Assembly (NCBI GenBank): GCA_902589725.1
Contig: CACITU010000001.1
Location: 62,001-126,000 of the forward strand
Length of the DNA: 64,000 nucleotides
Origin: an uncultured Pelagibacteraceae bacterium
GTDB taxonomy: Bacteria > Pseudomonadota > Alphaproteobacteria > Pelagibacterales > Pelagibacteraceae
Direction: 5' to 3'
Below the pieces are notes generated by a model that did no database searches, had not been told where the DNA came from, and saw nothing but the letters and a program-made list of their open reading frames with translations. This document shows, piece after piece, positions 34,101 to 43,252 of this stretch (the first letter of the stretch is position 1; each line of letters begins with the position of its first letter). A program made the translations under genes and the position numbers.

Positions 34101-34200
34101 TATTTTGGCAAAAGAACAGCTTATAACATCTAAATATGCAAAAGATGCAATAAAGAAATATAATATTGATAGTGACAAACCAATGCCAACAAAATTATAA
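31162..34200 (+). CDS. aceE: Pyruvate dehydrogenase E1 (homodimeric, AceE) with fused N-terminal lipoyl domain
   Basis: E1 decarboxylates pyruvate with ThDP and passes the acetyl unit to a lipoyl group. Residues 1-75 form a lipoyl domain with the modifiable lysine K42 in ESDKSSVEIP. A linker rich in Glu/Lys/Ser follows (about 76-130). The AceE body begins near DIDPLETQDWLESL, with the ThDP-binding GDGEMDEPESMGA, INCNLQRLDGPVRGN, and the C-terminal transketolase domain. The 1012-residue length equals E. coli AceE (about 887) plus the extra domain. aceF follows with no gap. A lipoyl domain on AceE itself is uncommon. Confidence 0.93.
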   Translation: MSEKLLVPDIGDFENVEVIEILVKPGDQIKKNDPIVTIESDKSSVEIPTTISGKVDNVAVKVGDKVSKGDLLLNLTSSSKSSSESTIPKDTENIIKQAEEVMVEKKEEKKIIREPAVEKKQSTIQVVNGSDIDPLETQDWLESLSAVISKDGNHRAHFLIKELINKAYREGANIPYTQNTPYINTIPPEAEVKSSGDQNIERRIRSLIRWNAAAMVVRANKKYPELGGHIGTFASAATLYDVGMNHFWRAKNNKFGGDLIYFQGHSAPGMYARAFLEGRLNEKQLDSFRQEVKPGGLSSYPHPWLMPKFWQFPTVSMGLGPMLAIYQARYMKYLINRGLIKDEGRKVWAFLGDGEMDEPESMGAIGLAARENLDNLIFVINCNLQRLDGPVRGNGKIIQELEGSFRGSGWNVIKVIWGSYWDSLIANDKSGHLVKAMNETVDGEYQAMKARNGAYVREKFFGKYPETLELVSSMSDTDIWRLNRGGHDPHKVFAAYDKATKHQGSPTVIIAKTIKGYGMGKSGESVNTTHQTKKLDVDDLMYYRDRFDVPLTDEQVRNIEYFRPDEKSAEIKYIKEKRIKLGGYLPERSTFAKPIKAPSKDIFDFMKVSTGEKEMSTTMALVRMLTNLLRDKNISPRLVPIIPDEARTFGMEGFFQKIGIYAHEGQKYEPEDSAQLSSYREDKSGQVLEEGINEAGAMSSWIAAATAYTNHDIEMIPIYIFYSMFGFQRVGDLAWAAGDSQARGFLVGATAGRTTLAGEGLQHQDGHSHLIASTIPNCVTYDPTFHYELAVIFREGLRRMHEKNENVFYYITTMNENYSHPEMPKDKNCEEGILKGMYKIKEFNKYKKTKIQLLGSGTILREMISAAEILQNDYHIDSEIWSVTSFNELRKDGMEVERYNLLNPDKEPKKSYVEQCLGKTEGPIMAASDYMRMNSDQIRPYTNKSFYSLGADGFGRSDTRKNLRKFFEVDKEHLVTYGLSILAKEQLITSKYAKDAIKKYNIDSDKPMPTKL

Positions 34201-35463
34201 ATGTCAGAAACTGAGATTAAAGTACCTAATATTGGAGATTTCAAAGATGTTGAGGTTATCGAGGTATTAGTTTCTGAAGGTCAATCAATTAAAAGAAATG
34301 ATCCTTTAATAACAATTGAAAGTGATAAATCTAGTTTAGAAATACCATCAAATTTAGACGGTAAAATTCAAAATTTAAAAATAAAAGTAGGAGACAAAGT
34401 TTCTGAGGGCGATCTAATTTTAACTATAGAGAGTACCCCTGAAGTAAAAAAGGAAGATGTTAAAGAAAAACCAGAAATTAAAAAAGAATTTAAAAAAATT
34501 GAGGTAATAAAACCTGAAATCGAAGAAAAAACTTTTTCTAAAAATAATACTTCAAATATTGCATCTTCAAGTCCAAAAGCCAGAAAATTTGCTAGAGAAC
34601 TTGGTGTTAATATTAATCAAGTAGTGGGAAGTCAGAGAGACGGCAGAGTTGTTGAAGATGATATTAAGAAATTTGTTTCATCTAATTCAAAAAACAATGC
34701 TGTAGTAAAAGACAGTAAACCAGATAAAATTAAAAACGAATTTGAACATTCTGATTTTGGTGAAATAGAAATTAAAGACATACCAAGAGTAAAAAAATTA
34801 TCATCAAAATATCTTACAAATTCATGGACAACAATTCCTCATGTTACAAATCATGATGAAGCCGACATAACGGAAATGGAAAGTTTTAGAAGTTCATTAA
34901 TAGATATGTATACTGGAGAAAAAATTAAAATTACACCTTTAGCATTTATAATTAAAGCTTTAGTTGCATCTCTTAAGAAATTTCCTAGTTTCAATTCTTC
35001 TATCGACGAAATTGAGACTGGAAAAATGACTTTAAAAAAATATTACCATATTGGAATAGCAGTTGACACACCAAATGGATTAATGGTTCCAAAAATAAGA
35101 AATGCAAATAACAAAAAAATTTCTTTGATAAGTAAAGAATTAAAAGAGGTGAGCGAACTTTGTAGAAATTTGAAAATCGATAAAAAAGAATTGTTTGGTG
35201 GCTCGATGACGATTACGAGTTTAGGTGGTATAGGAGGTTCATTTTTTACTCCTATAATTAATTATCCTGAAGTTGCTATATTGGGAGTAGGAAGATCAGA
35301 AAAGAAACAAATTTTTATTAATGGAAAGTTTCAAACTAGGACTATGCTGCCAATTTCTTTATCTTATGATCATAGAATTATAGATGGCGCTGAAGCTGCT
35401 AGGTTTAATAATGATCTAAAAGAAAACTTAGGCAAAAATTTTGCTTATAAATTAGCTGTCTAA
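34201..35463 (+). CDS. aceF: Dihydrolipoyl acetyltransferase E2 of pyruvate dehydrogenase
   Basis: E2 forms the core of the complex and transfers acetyl groups to CoA. The 420-residue protein has one N-terminal lipoyl domain (K43 in ESDKSSLEIP), a Lys/Glu linker, a peripheral-subunit-binding domain (SSSPKARKFARELGVNINQV) and the catalytic domain ending in SYDHRIIDGAEAARF with the DHRxxDG motif. The lipoyl domain closely resembles that fused to E1. It starts directly after the aceE stop. No E3 (lpd) gene is in the window. Confidence 0.95.
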   Translation: MSETEIKVPNIGDFKDVEVIEVLVSEGQSIKRNDPLITIESDKSSLEIPSNLDGKIQNLKIKVGDKVSEGDLILTIESTPEVKKEDVKEKPEIKKEFKKIEVIKPEIEEKTFSKNNTSNIASSSPKARKFARELGVNINQVVGSQRDGRVVEDDIKKFVSSNSKNNAVVKDSKPDKIKNEFEHSDFGEIEIKDIPRVKKLSSKYLTNSWTTIPHVTNHDEADITEMESFRSSLIDMYTGEKIKITPLAFIIKALVASLKKFPSFNSSIDEIETGKMTLKKYYHIGIAVDTPNGLMVPKIRNANNKKISLISKELKEVSELCRNLKIDKKELFGGSMTITSLGGIGGSFFTPIINYPEVAILGVGRSEKKQIFINGKFQTRTMLPISLSYDHRIIDGAEAARFNNDLKENLGKNFAYKLAV

Positions 35464-35469
35464 TTAAAA

Positions 35470-36363
35470 ATGAGTAAATCCATATCATTATTTAGTGCCT
35501 TGTTGTGCACTTTGATTTGGGGAACAACTTTTATTGCTCAAGATACGGGCATGGATAATATCGGCCCTTTTACATTTAATGCTGTGAGGTTTTTTGTTGG
35601 GTTTTTAGCCATAATCCCACTTATGATTTTATTTGAATTAAAAAATTTTAAATCAGAATTTAAATCAGATAAAAAAACTTTCATAATTTATTCATTATTA
35701 ATTGGAATTTCTTTATTCTTAGGATCAGCACTACAACAAGTTGCTTTGCTTTATACAGATGTTGCAAATGCTGCTTTTTTTACAATTTTTTATGTGCCAA
35801 TGGTACCGATTATCATTTTTTTGTTTGGTAAAAAATCAATGCATTGGAGTGTATGGCCTTCTGTAGTTCTATGTTTGATTGGAGGATATTTATTAACAAA
35901 TTTTCATGATGCAACAGTAAGATTAGGAGATACTTTGGTTGTTCTCGGAGCTTTATTTTGGAGCACTCATATTATTTTTACTGGGATCATTATAACTAAA
36001 TACAAACTTCCACTTACGTTAGGAGCTGCGCAGACTTTAATTGTGGCTATTTTTTCATTTATAATTGGAATTATTTATGAAGAATTTATTTTAAATAATA
36101 TTTTAAAGGAAATTTATTCAATTTTATACGCTGGGATATTATCTGGTGGATTTGCATTTGTTCTACAAATTTATGCACAGAGAAATATTACACCAGCACC
36201 AGCAGCCATTATATTTTCACTTGAAGGAGTATTTGCCACGATAGCTGCTTGGTTTATTTTAAATCAAATTCTAGACATTAATAATCTGCTTGGATGTTTT
36301 TTTATTCTATGTGGAGTTCTTTTATCTCAATTGCTTCCTTTAGTAAAAAAAAAATATATTTAA
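35470..36363 (+). CDS. DMT-superfamily (EamA) transporter
   Basis: The 297-residue protein has about ten hydrophobic helices arranged as two EamA repeats. It starts with LFSALLCTLIWGTTFIAQDTGMD and has VALLYTDVANAAFFTIFYVPMVPI and PAPAAIIFSLEGVFATIAAWFIL in the two halves. DMT transporters move amino acids, purines or metabolites across the inner membrane; the substrate cannot be read from sequence. It lies 6 bases after aceF, so it is probably co-transcribed, and overlaps uppP tail-to-tail by 4 bases. Confidence 0.8.
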   Translation: MSKSISLFSALLCTLIWGTTFIAQDTGMDNIGPFTFNAVRFFVGFLAIIPLMILFELKNFKSEFKSDKKTFIIYSLLIGISLFLGSALQQVALLYTDVANAAFFTIFYVPMVPIIIFLFGKKSMHWSVWPSVVLCLIGGYLLTNFHDATVRLGDTLVVLGALFWSTHIIFTGIIITKYKLPLTLGAAQTLIVAIFSFIIGIIYEEFILNNILKEIYSILYAGILSGGFAFVLQIYAQRNITPAPAAIIFSLEGVFATIAAWFILNQILDINNLLGCFFILCGVLLSQLLPLVKKKYI

Positions 36364-37127
36364 TAAATTAAATTAAATAAAATTAAGGCAATTACAATTC
36401 TATAAATTACAAAAGCGTTCATTGAAAATTTATTAATATAAATTAAAAAGAATTTTACTGTTAAGAAAGAAAAAATAAACGAAGATATAATCGCAATAAC
36501 AACTAAGTAGTTAAATTCAATTGATTGTTCGAAAACATCTTTAAAACTTAAGACACTAGCTCCAGCCAATGCAGGGATTGAAAGTAAAAAAGATATCTTA
36601 CTTGAGTCTACTCTATTAAATTTTAAAATTCTCGCAGCTGTTATAGTAATTCCTGCCCTACTCACTCCAGGTACAAGAGAGAAAATTTGAAAAATACCTA
36701 CAAATATTATTGACTGAAAATTTAAATTTGAAGAAATTTTTTTATCAAATCGATTTTTGTCTGAAATGTATAAAATAATTGCAAATATTAATGTAGTCCA
36801 TGCTATAATTTTTATGTTTCTTAACTGATAAATTAAACCTGTATCATAAAGTATATAGCCAACAATTATTAAAGGAATAGATCCGAGTATAATTAAACTT
36901 AAAAGTCTTTTATTTTTTCTAGAATCTAATAATTCATTTCTAAAAAAATAAATTATTGCCATTAGAGATCCTAAATGAAGGCTTATATCAATTAAAAGAG
37001 AACTGGACTTAAATTCATATAATGTGGAAACCAAAATTAAATGAGAAGAGGAGCTTACAGGTAGAAATTCAGATATTCCTTGAATTGCAGAGAGAATTAA
37101 AACTTCTATAATATTTTGAAACATCAT
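36360..37127 (-). CDS. uppP: Undecaprenyl-diphosphatase UppP (BacA)
   Basis: UppP recycles the lipid carrier for peptidoglycan and glycans by removing a phosphate from undecaprenyl diphosphate. The 255-residue membrane protein has the two family motifs: AIQGISEFLPVSSSSHL (about residue 14) and LVPGVSRAGITITAARIL (about 147). It has multiple hydrophobic helices. The length is slightly under the usual 265-275. It diverges from gltD across a 180-base gap. Confidence 0.92.
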   Translation of the reverse strand: MMFQNIIEVLILSAIQGISEFLPVSSSSHLILVSTLYEFKSSSLLIDISLHLGSLMAIIYFFRNELLDSRKNKRLLSLIILGSIPLIIVGYILYDTGLIYQLRNIKIIAWTTLIFAIILYISDKNRFDKKISSNLNFQSIIFVGIFQIFSLVPGVSRAGITITAARILKFNRVDSSKISFLLSIPALAGASVLSFKDVFEQSIEFNYLVVIAIISSFIFSFLTVKFFLIYINKFSMNAFVIYRIVIALILFNLIY

Positions 37128-37231
37128 TTCTTCGTAACTTATAAAGTATTGATTTTAAACAATTCGATTTAAGCATAATAGCTATGCAATAATTAAAAAC
37201 TTGTTTATTAGTGGTAATAATTTAAAAATTA

Positions 37232-37274
37232 AGGTCAATATTTTTGACCTATTTTATGCTTTATATACATAAAT
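37232..37274 (+). promoter_or_regulatory. Inverted repeat and probable promoter region before gltD
   Basis: AGGTCAA (37232-37238) and TTGACCT (37244-37250) form a 7-bp inverted repeat with a 5-base centre. The right arm supplies a -35-like TTGACC (37244-37249). A weak CATAAA at 37268-37273, 18 bases on, could be the -10. An operator overlapping the -35 of the glutamate synthase operon is plausible; the regulator is unknown. Confidence 0.45.
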
Positions 37275-37307
37275 CAAGATATATTTTGCCAAAAATTAAA
37301 TAATATT

Positions 37308-38747
37308 ATGTCAGATAAAATGCTCAAATTTGTTAAAATAGGTCAACAAACTCCACCTAAAAGAGAGGTTGATTCGAGAAAGAATGATTTTAATGAAATT
37401 TATGACGAGTATATCAATGAAAAAGCGAAAGAACAATCAAGTCGATGTTCGCAATGCGGAGTACCTTTTTGCCAAGTTCATTGTCCGTTAAGTAACAACA
37501 TTCCAGATTGGCTTAAACTGACAGCTGAGGGAAGATTAAAAGAGGCGTATGAATTATCCCAAAGCACAAACAATATGCCCGAAGTGTGTGGCCGAATTTG
37601 CCCTCAAGATAGATTATGCGAGGGAAACTGTGTAATTGAACAGTCTGGTCATGGAACAGTAACTATTGGATCAGTAGAAAAACATATTACAGATAATGCT
37701 TGGGCTCAGGGCTGGGTAAAACCAATTGAGGTAACTAATGAAAAAAATCAAAGTGTAGGAATTATAGGAGCAGGTCCTGCTGGATTAGCTGCTGCAGAAC
37801 AACTAAGAAAAAATGGGTATAAAATTACTGTCTACGATAGATATGATAGAGCAGGAGGTTTATTAATTTATGGAATTCCAAATTTTAAATTAGAAAAAGA
37901 AGTTGTAGAGCGAAGAACAAAACTCTTAAAGGATGGAGGAATTGAATTTGTTCAAAATTTTGAAGTTGGTAAGGATGCAAGCCTAGACCAATTGAGAAAA
38001 AAACACGATGCAATTTTAATTGCAACAGGAGTTTATAAAGCAAGAGAAGTAAACTTACCTGGTAATGATCTTGATAATATTTTTCCTGCAATGGATTTTT
38101 TAACAGCATCTAATAAAAAAGGTCTAGGAGATGATGTTGAGTTGTTTGATAAAGGAATTTTAAATGCAGAAGGTAAAGATATTGTTGTAATCGGTGGAGG
38201 TGACACAGCAATGGATTGTGTAAGAACTTCTATAAGGCAGAATGCAAAATCTGTTAAATGTTTGTATAGAAGAGACAAAGAAAATATGCCAGGATCTGCT
38301 AGAGAAGTTGCAAATGCAGAAGAGGAAGGTGTTGAGTTTGTTTGGTTATCAAGTCCTAAAGAATTTAAAGGCACAAATAAAGTAGAAAAAATAATTGTAG
38401 ATCAAATTAAATTAGGTGACCCAGACGAGACAGGAAGAAGAAAGCCACAAGTACAAGAAGGATCAAGTTACGAAACGAAAGCAGATATGGTTATCAAAGC
38501 ACTAGGTTTTGATCCTGAGGATTTACCAAATTTATTCGATAGTAATGAATTACAAGTAACAAAGTGGGGAACTATTAAAACAGATTTTGATACCATGGAA
38601 ACAAATATAAAAGGGGTGTTTGCTGCTGGTGATATAGTTAGAGGAGCTTCATTAGTTGTTTGGGCGATAAAAGATGGAAGAGATGCAGCAGCTTCAATTA
38701 AAACTTATTTAGAGAGTAAATCTAAAGTGGAAAAAAGAGTGGCTTAA
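37308..38747 (+). CDS. gltD: Glutamate synthase (NADPH) small subunit
   Basis: GltD oxidises NADPH and passes electrons through FAD and Fe-S clusters to GltB. The 479-residue protein has the N-terminal cysteine set RCSQCGVPFCQVHCPL and CGRICPQDRLCEGNC, the FAD loop GAGPAGLAAAEQL, the NADPH loop GGGDTAMDCVRT, and C-terminal GVFAAGDIVRGASLVVWAI. It precedes gltB with a TAATG overlap. An inverted repeat upstream may be the control site. Confidence 0.95.
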   Translation: MSDKMLKFVKIGQQTPPKREVDSRKNDFNEIYDEYINEKAKEQSSRCSQCGVPFCQVHCPLSNNIPDWLKLTAEGRLKEAYELSQSTNNMPEVCGRICPQDRLCEGNCVIEQSGHGTVTIGSVEKHITDNAWAQGWVKPIEVTNEKNQSVGIIGAGPAGLAAAEQLRKNGYKITVYDRYDRAGGLLIYGIPNFKLEKEVVERRTKLLKDGGIEFVQNFEVGKDASLDQLRKKHDAILIATGVYKAREVNLPGNDLDNIFPAMDFLTASNKKGLGDDVELFDKGILNAEGKDIVVIGGGDTAMDCVRTSIRQNAKSVKCLYRRDKENMPGSAREVANAEEEGVEFVWLSSPKEFKGTNKVEKIIVDQIKLGDPDETGRRKPQVQEGSSYETKADMVIKALGFDPEDLPNLFDSNELQVTKWGTIKTDFDTMETNIKGVFAAGDIVRGASLVVWAIKDGRDAAASIKTYLESKSKVEKRVA

Positions 38748-41700
38748 TGGAAAATTATAAAAAAAACCTTCACCTTTTAAAAGAAAATAATGTTTATTCA
38801 GAAGAAATGGAGCACGACGCTTGTGGGGTTGGTATAATTGCATCAACTGAAGGTAAGAAATCTCGTAAAGTTGTAGAGTATGGTATTGAAGCGTTAAAAG
38901 CTGTTTGGCATAGAGGCGCTGTAGATGCCGATGGGAAAACTGGTGATGGAGCTGGAATTCATGTTGAAATACCAAAAGATTTCTTCATTGAAAAGATAGA
39001 AGTGACAGGACATACACATGACGATTCTGAAATATGTGTGGGCATGATATTTCTGCCTCGGAATGATTATGCAGCACAAGAAAGTTGCAAAACTATTGTT
39101 GAGAGTGAATTAACAAAAAATAATTTTAGTATTTACGGTTGGAGACAAGTTCCAGTTAATCCAAAAGTTTTAGGAGAAAAAGCATTCCAAACAATGCCTG
39201 AAATTATCCAAGTATTGTTTAAACCTTACAATCCAGAATTAACAAATAAAGATTTAGAGAGAAAAATTTACGAAACTAGAAGAAAGATAGAAAATGAAGC
39301 TTTTAAAAAATCTTTAAACAATTTTTATATCTGTTCATTGAGTTCTAAGTCTATCATTTACAAGGGAATGTTTTTAGCTGAAGCTATCTCAGATTTCTAC
39401 CTTGACCTAAAAGATGAAAGATTTGTTTCAAGGTTTGCTATTTTTCATCAAAGATTTTCAACAAACACAGCACCTAGCTGGAATTTAGCGCAACCCTTTA
39501 GAGCAATAGCACATAATGGAGAAATTAATACTTATAGAGGAAATAAAAATTGGATGAAAGTTCATGAACAAGAGATGAACAGTCCCCTTTTTGACGATGT
39601 TGAAAACTTAAAACCTGTTATTCAACAGGGAGCATCAGACTCTGCTGCGTTAGACAATGTTTTTGAATTATTAAATATATCTGGTCAGCCTGCTCCTTTG
39701 GCGAAGCTTATGCTAGTTCCAGATGCATGGTCTAAAAAAAATAAAACTCTACCGAAAGATCATCAACAATTATTTAATTTTTTAAACAGTACTATGGAGC
39801 CATGGGATGGACCAGCTGCTATTGCTGGAACTGACAATGAGTGGGTTATAGCTGCAAATGATAGAAATGGATTAAGACCTTTAAGATATGCAATTACAAA
39901 AGATAAATTATTATTCGCAGGTTCTGAAACAGGAATGATTGAATTAAATGAAAAAAGAATTTTATCAAAGGGAAGATTGGGTCCTGGAGAAATAATTGGA
40001 GTTAGAATAGAAAAAGGTAAAGTATTTACTAACAAGCAAATAAAAGATTATTTAGCTAAAGAATATAAACACTTTAACTCACAAATTATCGACTTAGATG
40101 ATAAGTTAACTATTTCAGATGAAAAAAATTCTTTTTCAGGAGATGATTTAAGAAGAAGGCAATATACTTTTGGAATAAGTTTAGAAGACCTTGAGCTCAT
40201 ACTGCATCCTATGGCAGAAGATGCTAAAGAAGCAACTGGATCTATGGGGGACGATACACCATTGGCTGTCTTGTCAGATAGGTATAGACCGTTATATCAT
40301 TTTTTTAGACAGAATTTTAGCCAAGTCACAAATCCACCAATAGACTCTTTAAGAGAAAATAAAGTAATGAGCCTTAAAACAAGATTTGGAAATCTTGGAA
40401 ATATTTTAAATTTTGATAATTTAACAAAGCAAAATATTTATGTTTTAAATAGTCCAATATTATCAAATTCTCAGTTTGAAAAATTTATAAATTTTTTTGG
40501 CAATAATTCATCTATAATTGATTGTACTTTTTCTGAAGAAGAAACTTTATTTGATTCAATTAAAAAAATTCAAAAAGAAGCTGAAATTGCAGTAAGACAG
40601 GGAGTTACTCAATTGATTTTAAGTGACAAAGAGCTTTCTAGCTTAAAACTTCCCATACCAATGCTTTTAGCAGTTGGATCAATTAATTCATTTCTTATTG
40701 AAAAAAAACTCAGAGGATATGTATCAATAAATGTTCAATCTGGAGAGGCTTTAGATACACACTCCTTTGCAACCTTAATAGGAGTTGGAGCAACTACTGT
40801 AAATCCATATTTAGCATTTGATAGTTTATTTCAGCGTTATGAAAAGAAATTATTTGGTCAGTTTAGTTTTGATGAATGTGTAAAGAGATACATAAAATCA
40901 GTAAACGCAGGTCTGTTAAAAATTATGTCTAAGATGGGTATTTCAGTTTTAAGTTCTTATAGAGGTGGATGTAACTTTGAAACTGTAGGTTTAAGTAGAA
41001 CAATTGTAGCAGATTATTTTCCAGGAGTTGTATCTAAAATTTCAGGTATTGGACTTACGGGTATAGAGAAAAAAATTCGAGAGATTCATAAAGAGGCATT
41101 TGAAAGTTCTGAAACTATCTTGCCGATAGGTGGTATATATAGATATCGTAAAAATGGTGAAACACATCAATATCAGGGAAAATTAATTCATTTACTTCAA
41201 AGTGCTGTTGGATCAAATTCCTATGATGCTTATAAAAGATATGCAGATGGTATTTATAATTTACCGCCAATAAATCTTAGAGATTTAATTGATTTTAGAG
41301 AAAAAAAATTAAGTGGGCCAATAGATATTTCTGAAGTTGAGCCAATAGAAAATATTTTAAAAAGATTTGGAAGTGGGAGCATGTCTCATGGAGCTTTATC
41401 GAAAGAGGCACATGAAACTTTGGCAACCGGTATGAATCGGATCAAAGGCGCTTCATGTAGCGGAGAGGGCGGTGAAGACGCAAGTAGATTTAAAGTTTTA
41501 GATAATGGTGACAGCGCAAACTCAAGAGTAAAACAAATAGCTTCTGCAAGATTCGGAGTCACGGTTAATTATCTTAATAATTGTAATGAGATAGAAATTA
41601 AAATTGCGCAAGGCGCTAAGCCTGGTGAGGGAGGTCAGCTACCAGGATTTAAAGTTACTAAAGAAATTGCTAAACTTAGACATTCAACTCCTGGAGTAAC

Positions 41701-43252
41701 TTTAATATCACCACCACCACATCATGATATTTATTCAATCGAAGATCTTGCACAACTAATTTATGATTTGAAACAGATAAATCCTAAAGCAAGAATTGGA
41801 GTTAAGCTAGTTGCTTCCTCTGGAGTAGGAACAATTGCAGCTGGTGTAGCTAAAGCAAAAGCAGATATAATATTAATTTCTGGACATAATGGTGGAACAG
41901 GAGCAACACCTCAAACTAGTGTTAAATATGTTGGAATACCATGGGAAATGGGTTTAACAGAGGCAAACCAAGTATTAACTTTAAATAATCTAAGACATAA
42001 AGTTACATTAAGAACTGACGGTGGAATTAAAACTGGAAGAGATGTGGTGATAGCTGCAATGATGGGTGCTGAAGAATATGGTGTTGCTACTACAGCATTA
42101 GTTGCAATGGGATGTATAATGGTAAGGCAGTGTCATTCAAATACATGTCCTGTAGGCGTTTGTACTCAAGATGAAAAGCTCAGAGAAAAATTTAGTGGAA
42201 CTCCAGAAAAAGTAGTTAATTTGTTCACATTTATAGCCAATGAAGTAAGAGAGATATTAGCAAATTTAGGTTTTAAATCATTAAATGAAGTGATTGGTAG
42301 GACAGACTTGTTAAAACAAGTAAGTAAGGGTTCTCCAAATTTAGACGATTTAGATTTAAATCCTTTATTTGTTCAAGCTGATACTGGAAATAATCCAAGG
42401 TACTGTGAAGTTCAAGAAATAAATAGTGTACCAGATACTCTTGACCAAGAAATTTGGCCAGAAATTGAACAAGCTTTAGATAATTCTGAAAAAATTGAAA
42501 AAGAATATCAAATAAAAAATACTCACAGGGCAGTAGGCACAAGAATTTCTCATCATTTGTATAAAAAATACGGGTATGAAAAACTCGATGAAAACTTTTT
42601 AGTTTTAAATTTTAAAGGATCAGCGGGTCAGTCATTTGGTGCATTTTCTTCAAAAGGTTTAAAACTAGTATTAAAGGGAGATGCAAATGACTATGTTGGT
42701 AAAGGTTTGTCTGGAGCTACCATCTCAATAAAATTACCTGAAGAAAGCAATTTAGTTTCAAATGAGAATACAATTTTAGGAAATACCGTTCTTTATGGAG
42801 CTACTTCTGGAAAACTATTTGCTGCTGGCCAAGCTGGCGAAAGATTTTCTGTTAGAAATTCTGGTGCATTAACAGTAATTGAAGGATGCGATTCTAATGG
42901 ATGTGAATATATGACTGGTGGAACTGTAGTAATTTTAGGAGATGTTGGTGATAATTTTGCAGCTGGTATGACAGGTGGAATGGCATTTATATATGATAAA
43001 TCTCAACAATTCGAAAAGAAAGTAAATTCAGAGTCAGTAGTTTGGCAAAATGTAGAAACAGATTATTGGAAAGAATATTTAAAAAATTTAGTCAGTGAGC
43101 ATTTTAAAGAAACTGAGTCTCAATTATCAAAAAAAATAATTGAAAACTTTGATGATGAAGTAAATAATTTTGTTCAGGTGTGTCCTAAAGAAATGTTAGA
43201 TAAATTAAAAAATCCAATTACTCTAAAAAAGGATATAAAAAAAGTTAGCTAA
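38747..43252 (+). CDS. gltB: Glutamate synthase large subunit
   Basis: GltB makes two glutamates from glutamine and 2-oxoglutarate. At 1501 residues it has the full layout. A short propeptide is cleaved to expose C26 of the glutaminase domain (EHDACGVGI). A central domain follows, then the FMN/synthase domain with the 3Fe-4S cysteines in VRQCHSNTCPVGVC, and a C-terminal glycine-rich beta-helix (GGTVVILGDVGDNFAAGMTGG). Its ATG overlaps the gltD stop. It is the main ammonia-assimilation enzyme visible here. Confidence 0.97.
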   Translation: MENYKKNLHLLKENNVYSEEMEHDACGVGIIASTEGKKSRKVVEYGIEALKAVWHRGAVDADGKTGDGAGIHVEIPKDFFIEKIEVTGHTHDDSEICVGMIFLPRNDYAAQESCKTIVESELTKNNFSIYGWRQVPVNPKVLGEKAFQTMPEIIQVLFKPYNPELTNKDLERKIYETRRKIENEAFKKSLNNFYICSLSSKSIIYKGMFLAEAISDFYLDLKDERFVSRFAIFHQRFSTNTAPSWNLAQPFRAIAHNGEINTYRGNKNWMKVHEQEMNSPLFDDVENLKPVIQQGASDSAALDNVFELLNISGQPAPLAKLMLVPDAWSKKNKTLPKDHQQLFNFLNSTMEPWDGPAAIAGTDNEWVIAANDRNGLRPLRYAITKDKLLFAGSETGMIELNEKRILSKGRLGPGEIIGVRIEKGKVFTNKQIKDYLAKEYKHFNSQIIDLDDKLTISDEKNSFSGDDLRRRQYTFGISLEDLELILHPMAEDAKEATGSMGDDTPLAVLSDRYRPLYHFFRQNFSQVTNPPIDSLRENKVMSLKTRFGNLGNILNFDNLTKQNIYVLNSPILSNSQFEKFINFFGNNSSIIDCTFSEEETLFDSIKKIQKEAEIAVRQGVTQLILSDKELSSLKLPIPMLLAVGSINSFLIEKKLRGYVSINVQSGEALDTHSFATLIGVGATTVNPYLAFDSLFQRYEKKLFGQFSFDECVKRYIKSVNAGLLKIMSKMGISVLSSYRGGCNFETVGLSRTIVADYFPGVVSKISGIGLTGIEKKIREIHKEAFESSETILPIGGIYRYRKNGETHQYQGKLIHLLQSAVGSNSYDAYKRYADGIYNLPPINLRDLIDFREKKLSGPIDISEVEPIENILKRFGSGSMSHGALSKEAHETLATGMNRIKGASCSGEGGEDASRFKVLDNGDSANSRVKQIASARFGVTVNYLNNCNEIEIKIAQGAKPGEGGQLPGFKVTKEIAKLRHSTPGVTLISPPPHHDIYSIEDLAQLIYDLKQINPKARIGVKLVASSGVGTIAAGVAKAKADIILISGHNGGTGATPQTSVKYVGIPWEMGLTEANQVLTLNNLRHKVTLRTDGGIKTGRDVVIAAMMGAEEYGVATTALVAMGCIMVRQCHSNTCPVGVCTQDEKLREKFSGTPEKVVNLFTFIANEVREILANLGFKSLNEVIGRTDLLKQVSKGSPNLDDLDLNPLFVQADTGNNPRYCEVQEINSVPDTLDQEIWPEIEQALDNSEKIEKEYQIKNTHRAVGTRISHHLYKKYGYEKLDENFLVLNFKGSAGQSFGAFSSKGLKLVLKGDANDYVGKGLSGATISIKLPEESNLVSNENTILGNTVLYGATSGKLFAAGQAGERFSVRNSGALTVIEGCDSNGCEYMTGGTVVILGDVGDNFAAGMTGGMAFIYDKSQQFEKKVNSESVVWQNVETDYWKEYLKNLVSEHFKETESQLSKKIIENFDDEVNNFVQVCPKEMLDKLKNPITLKKDIKKVS

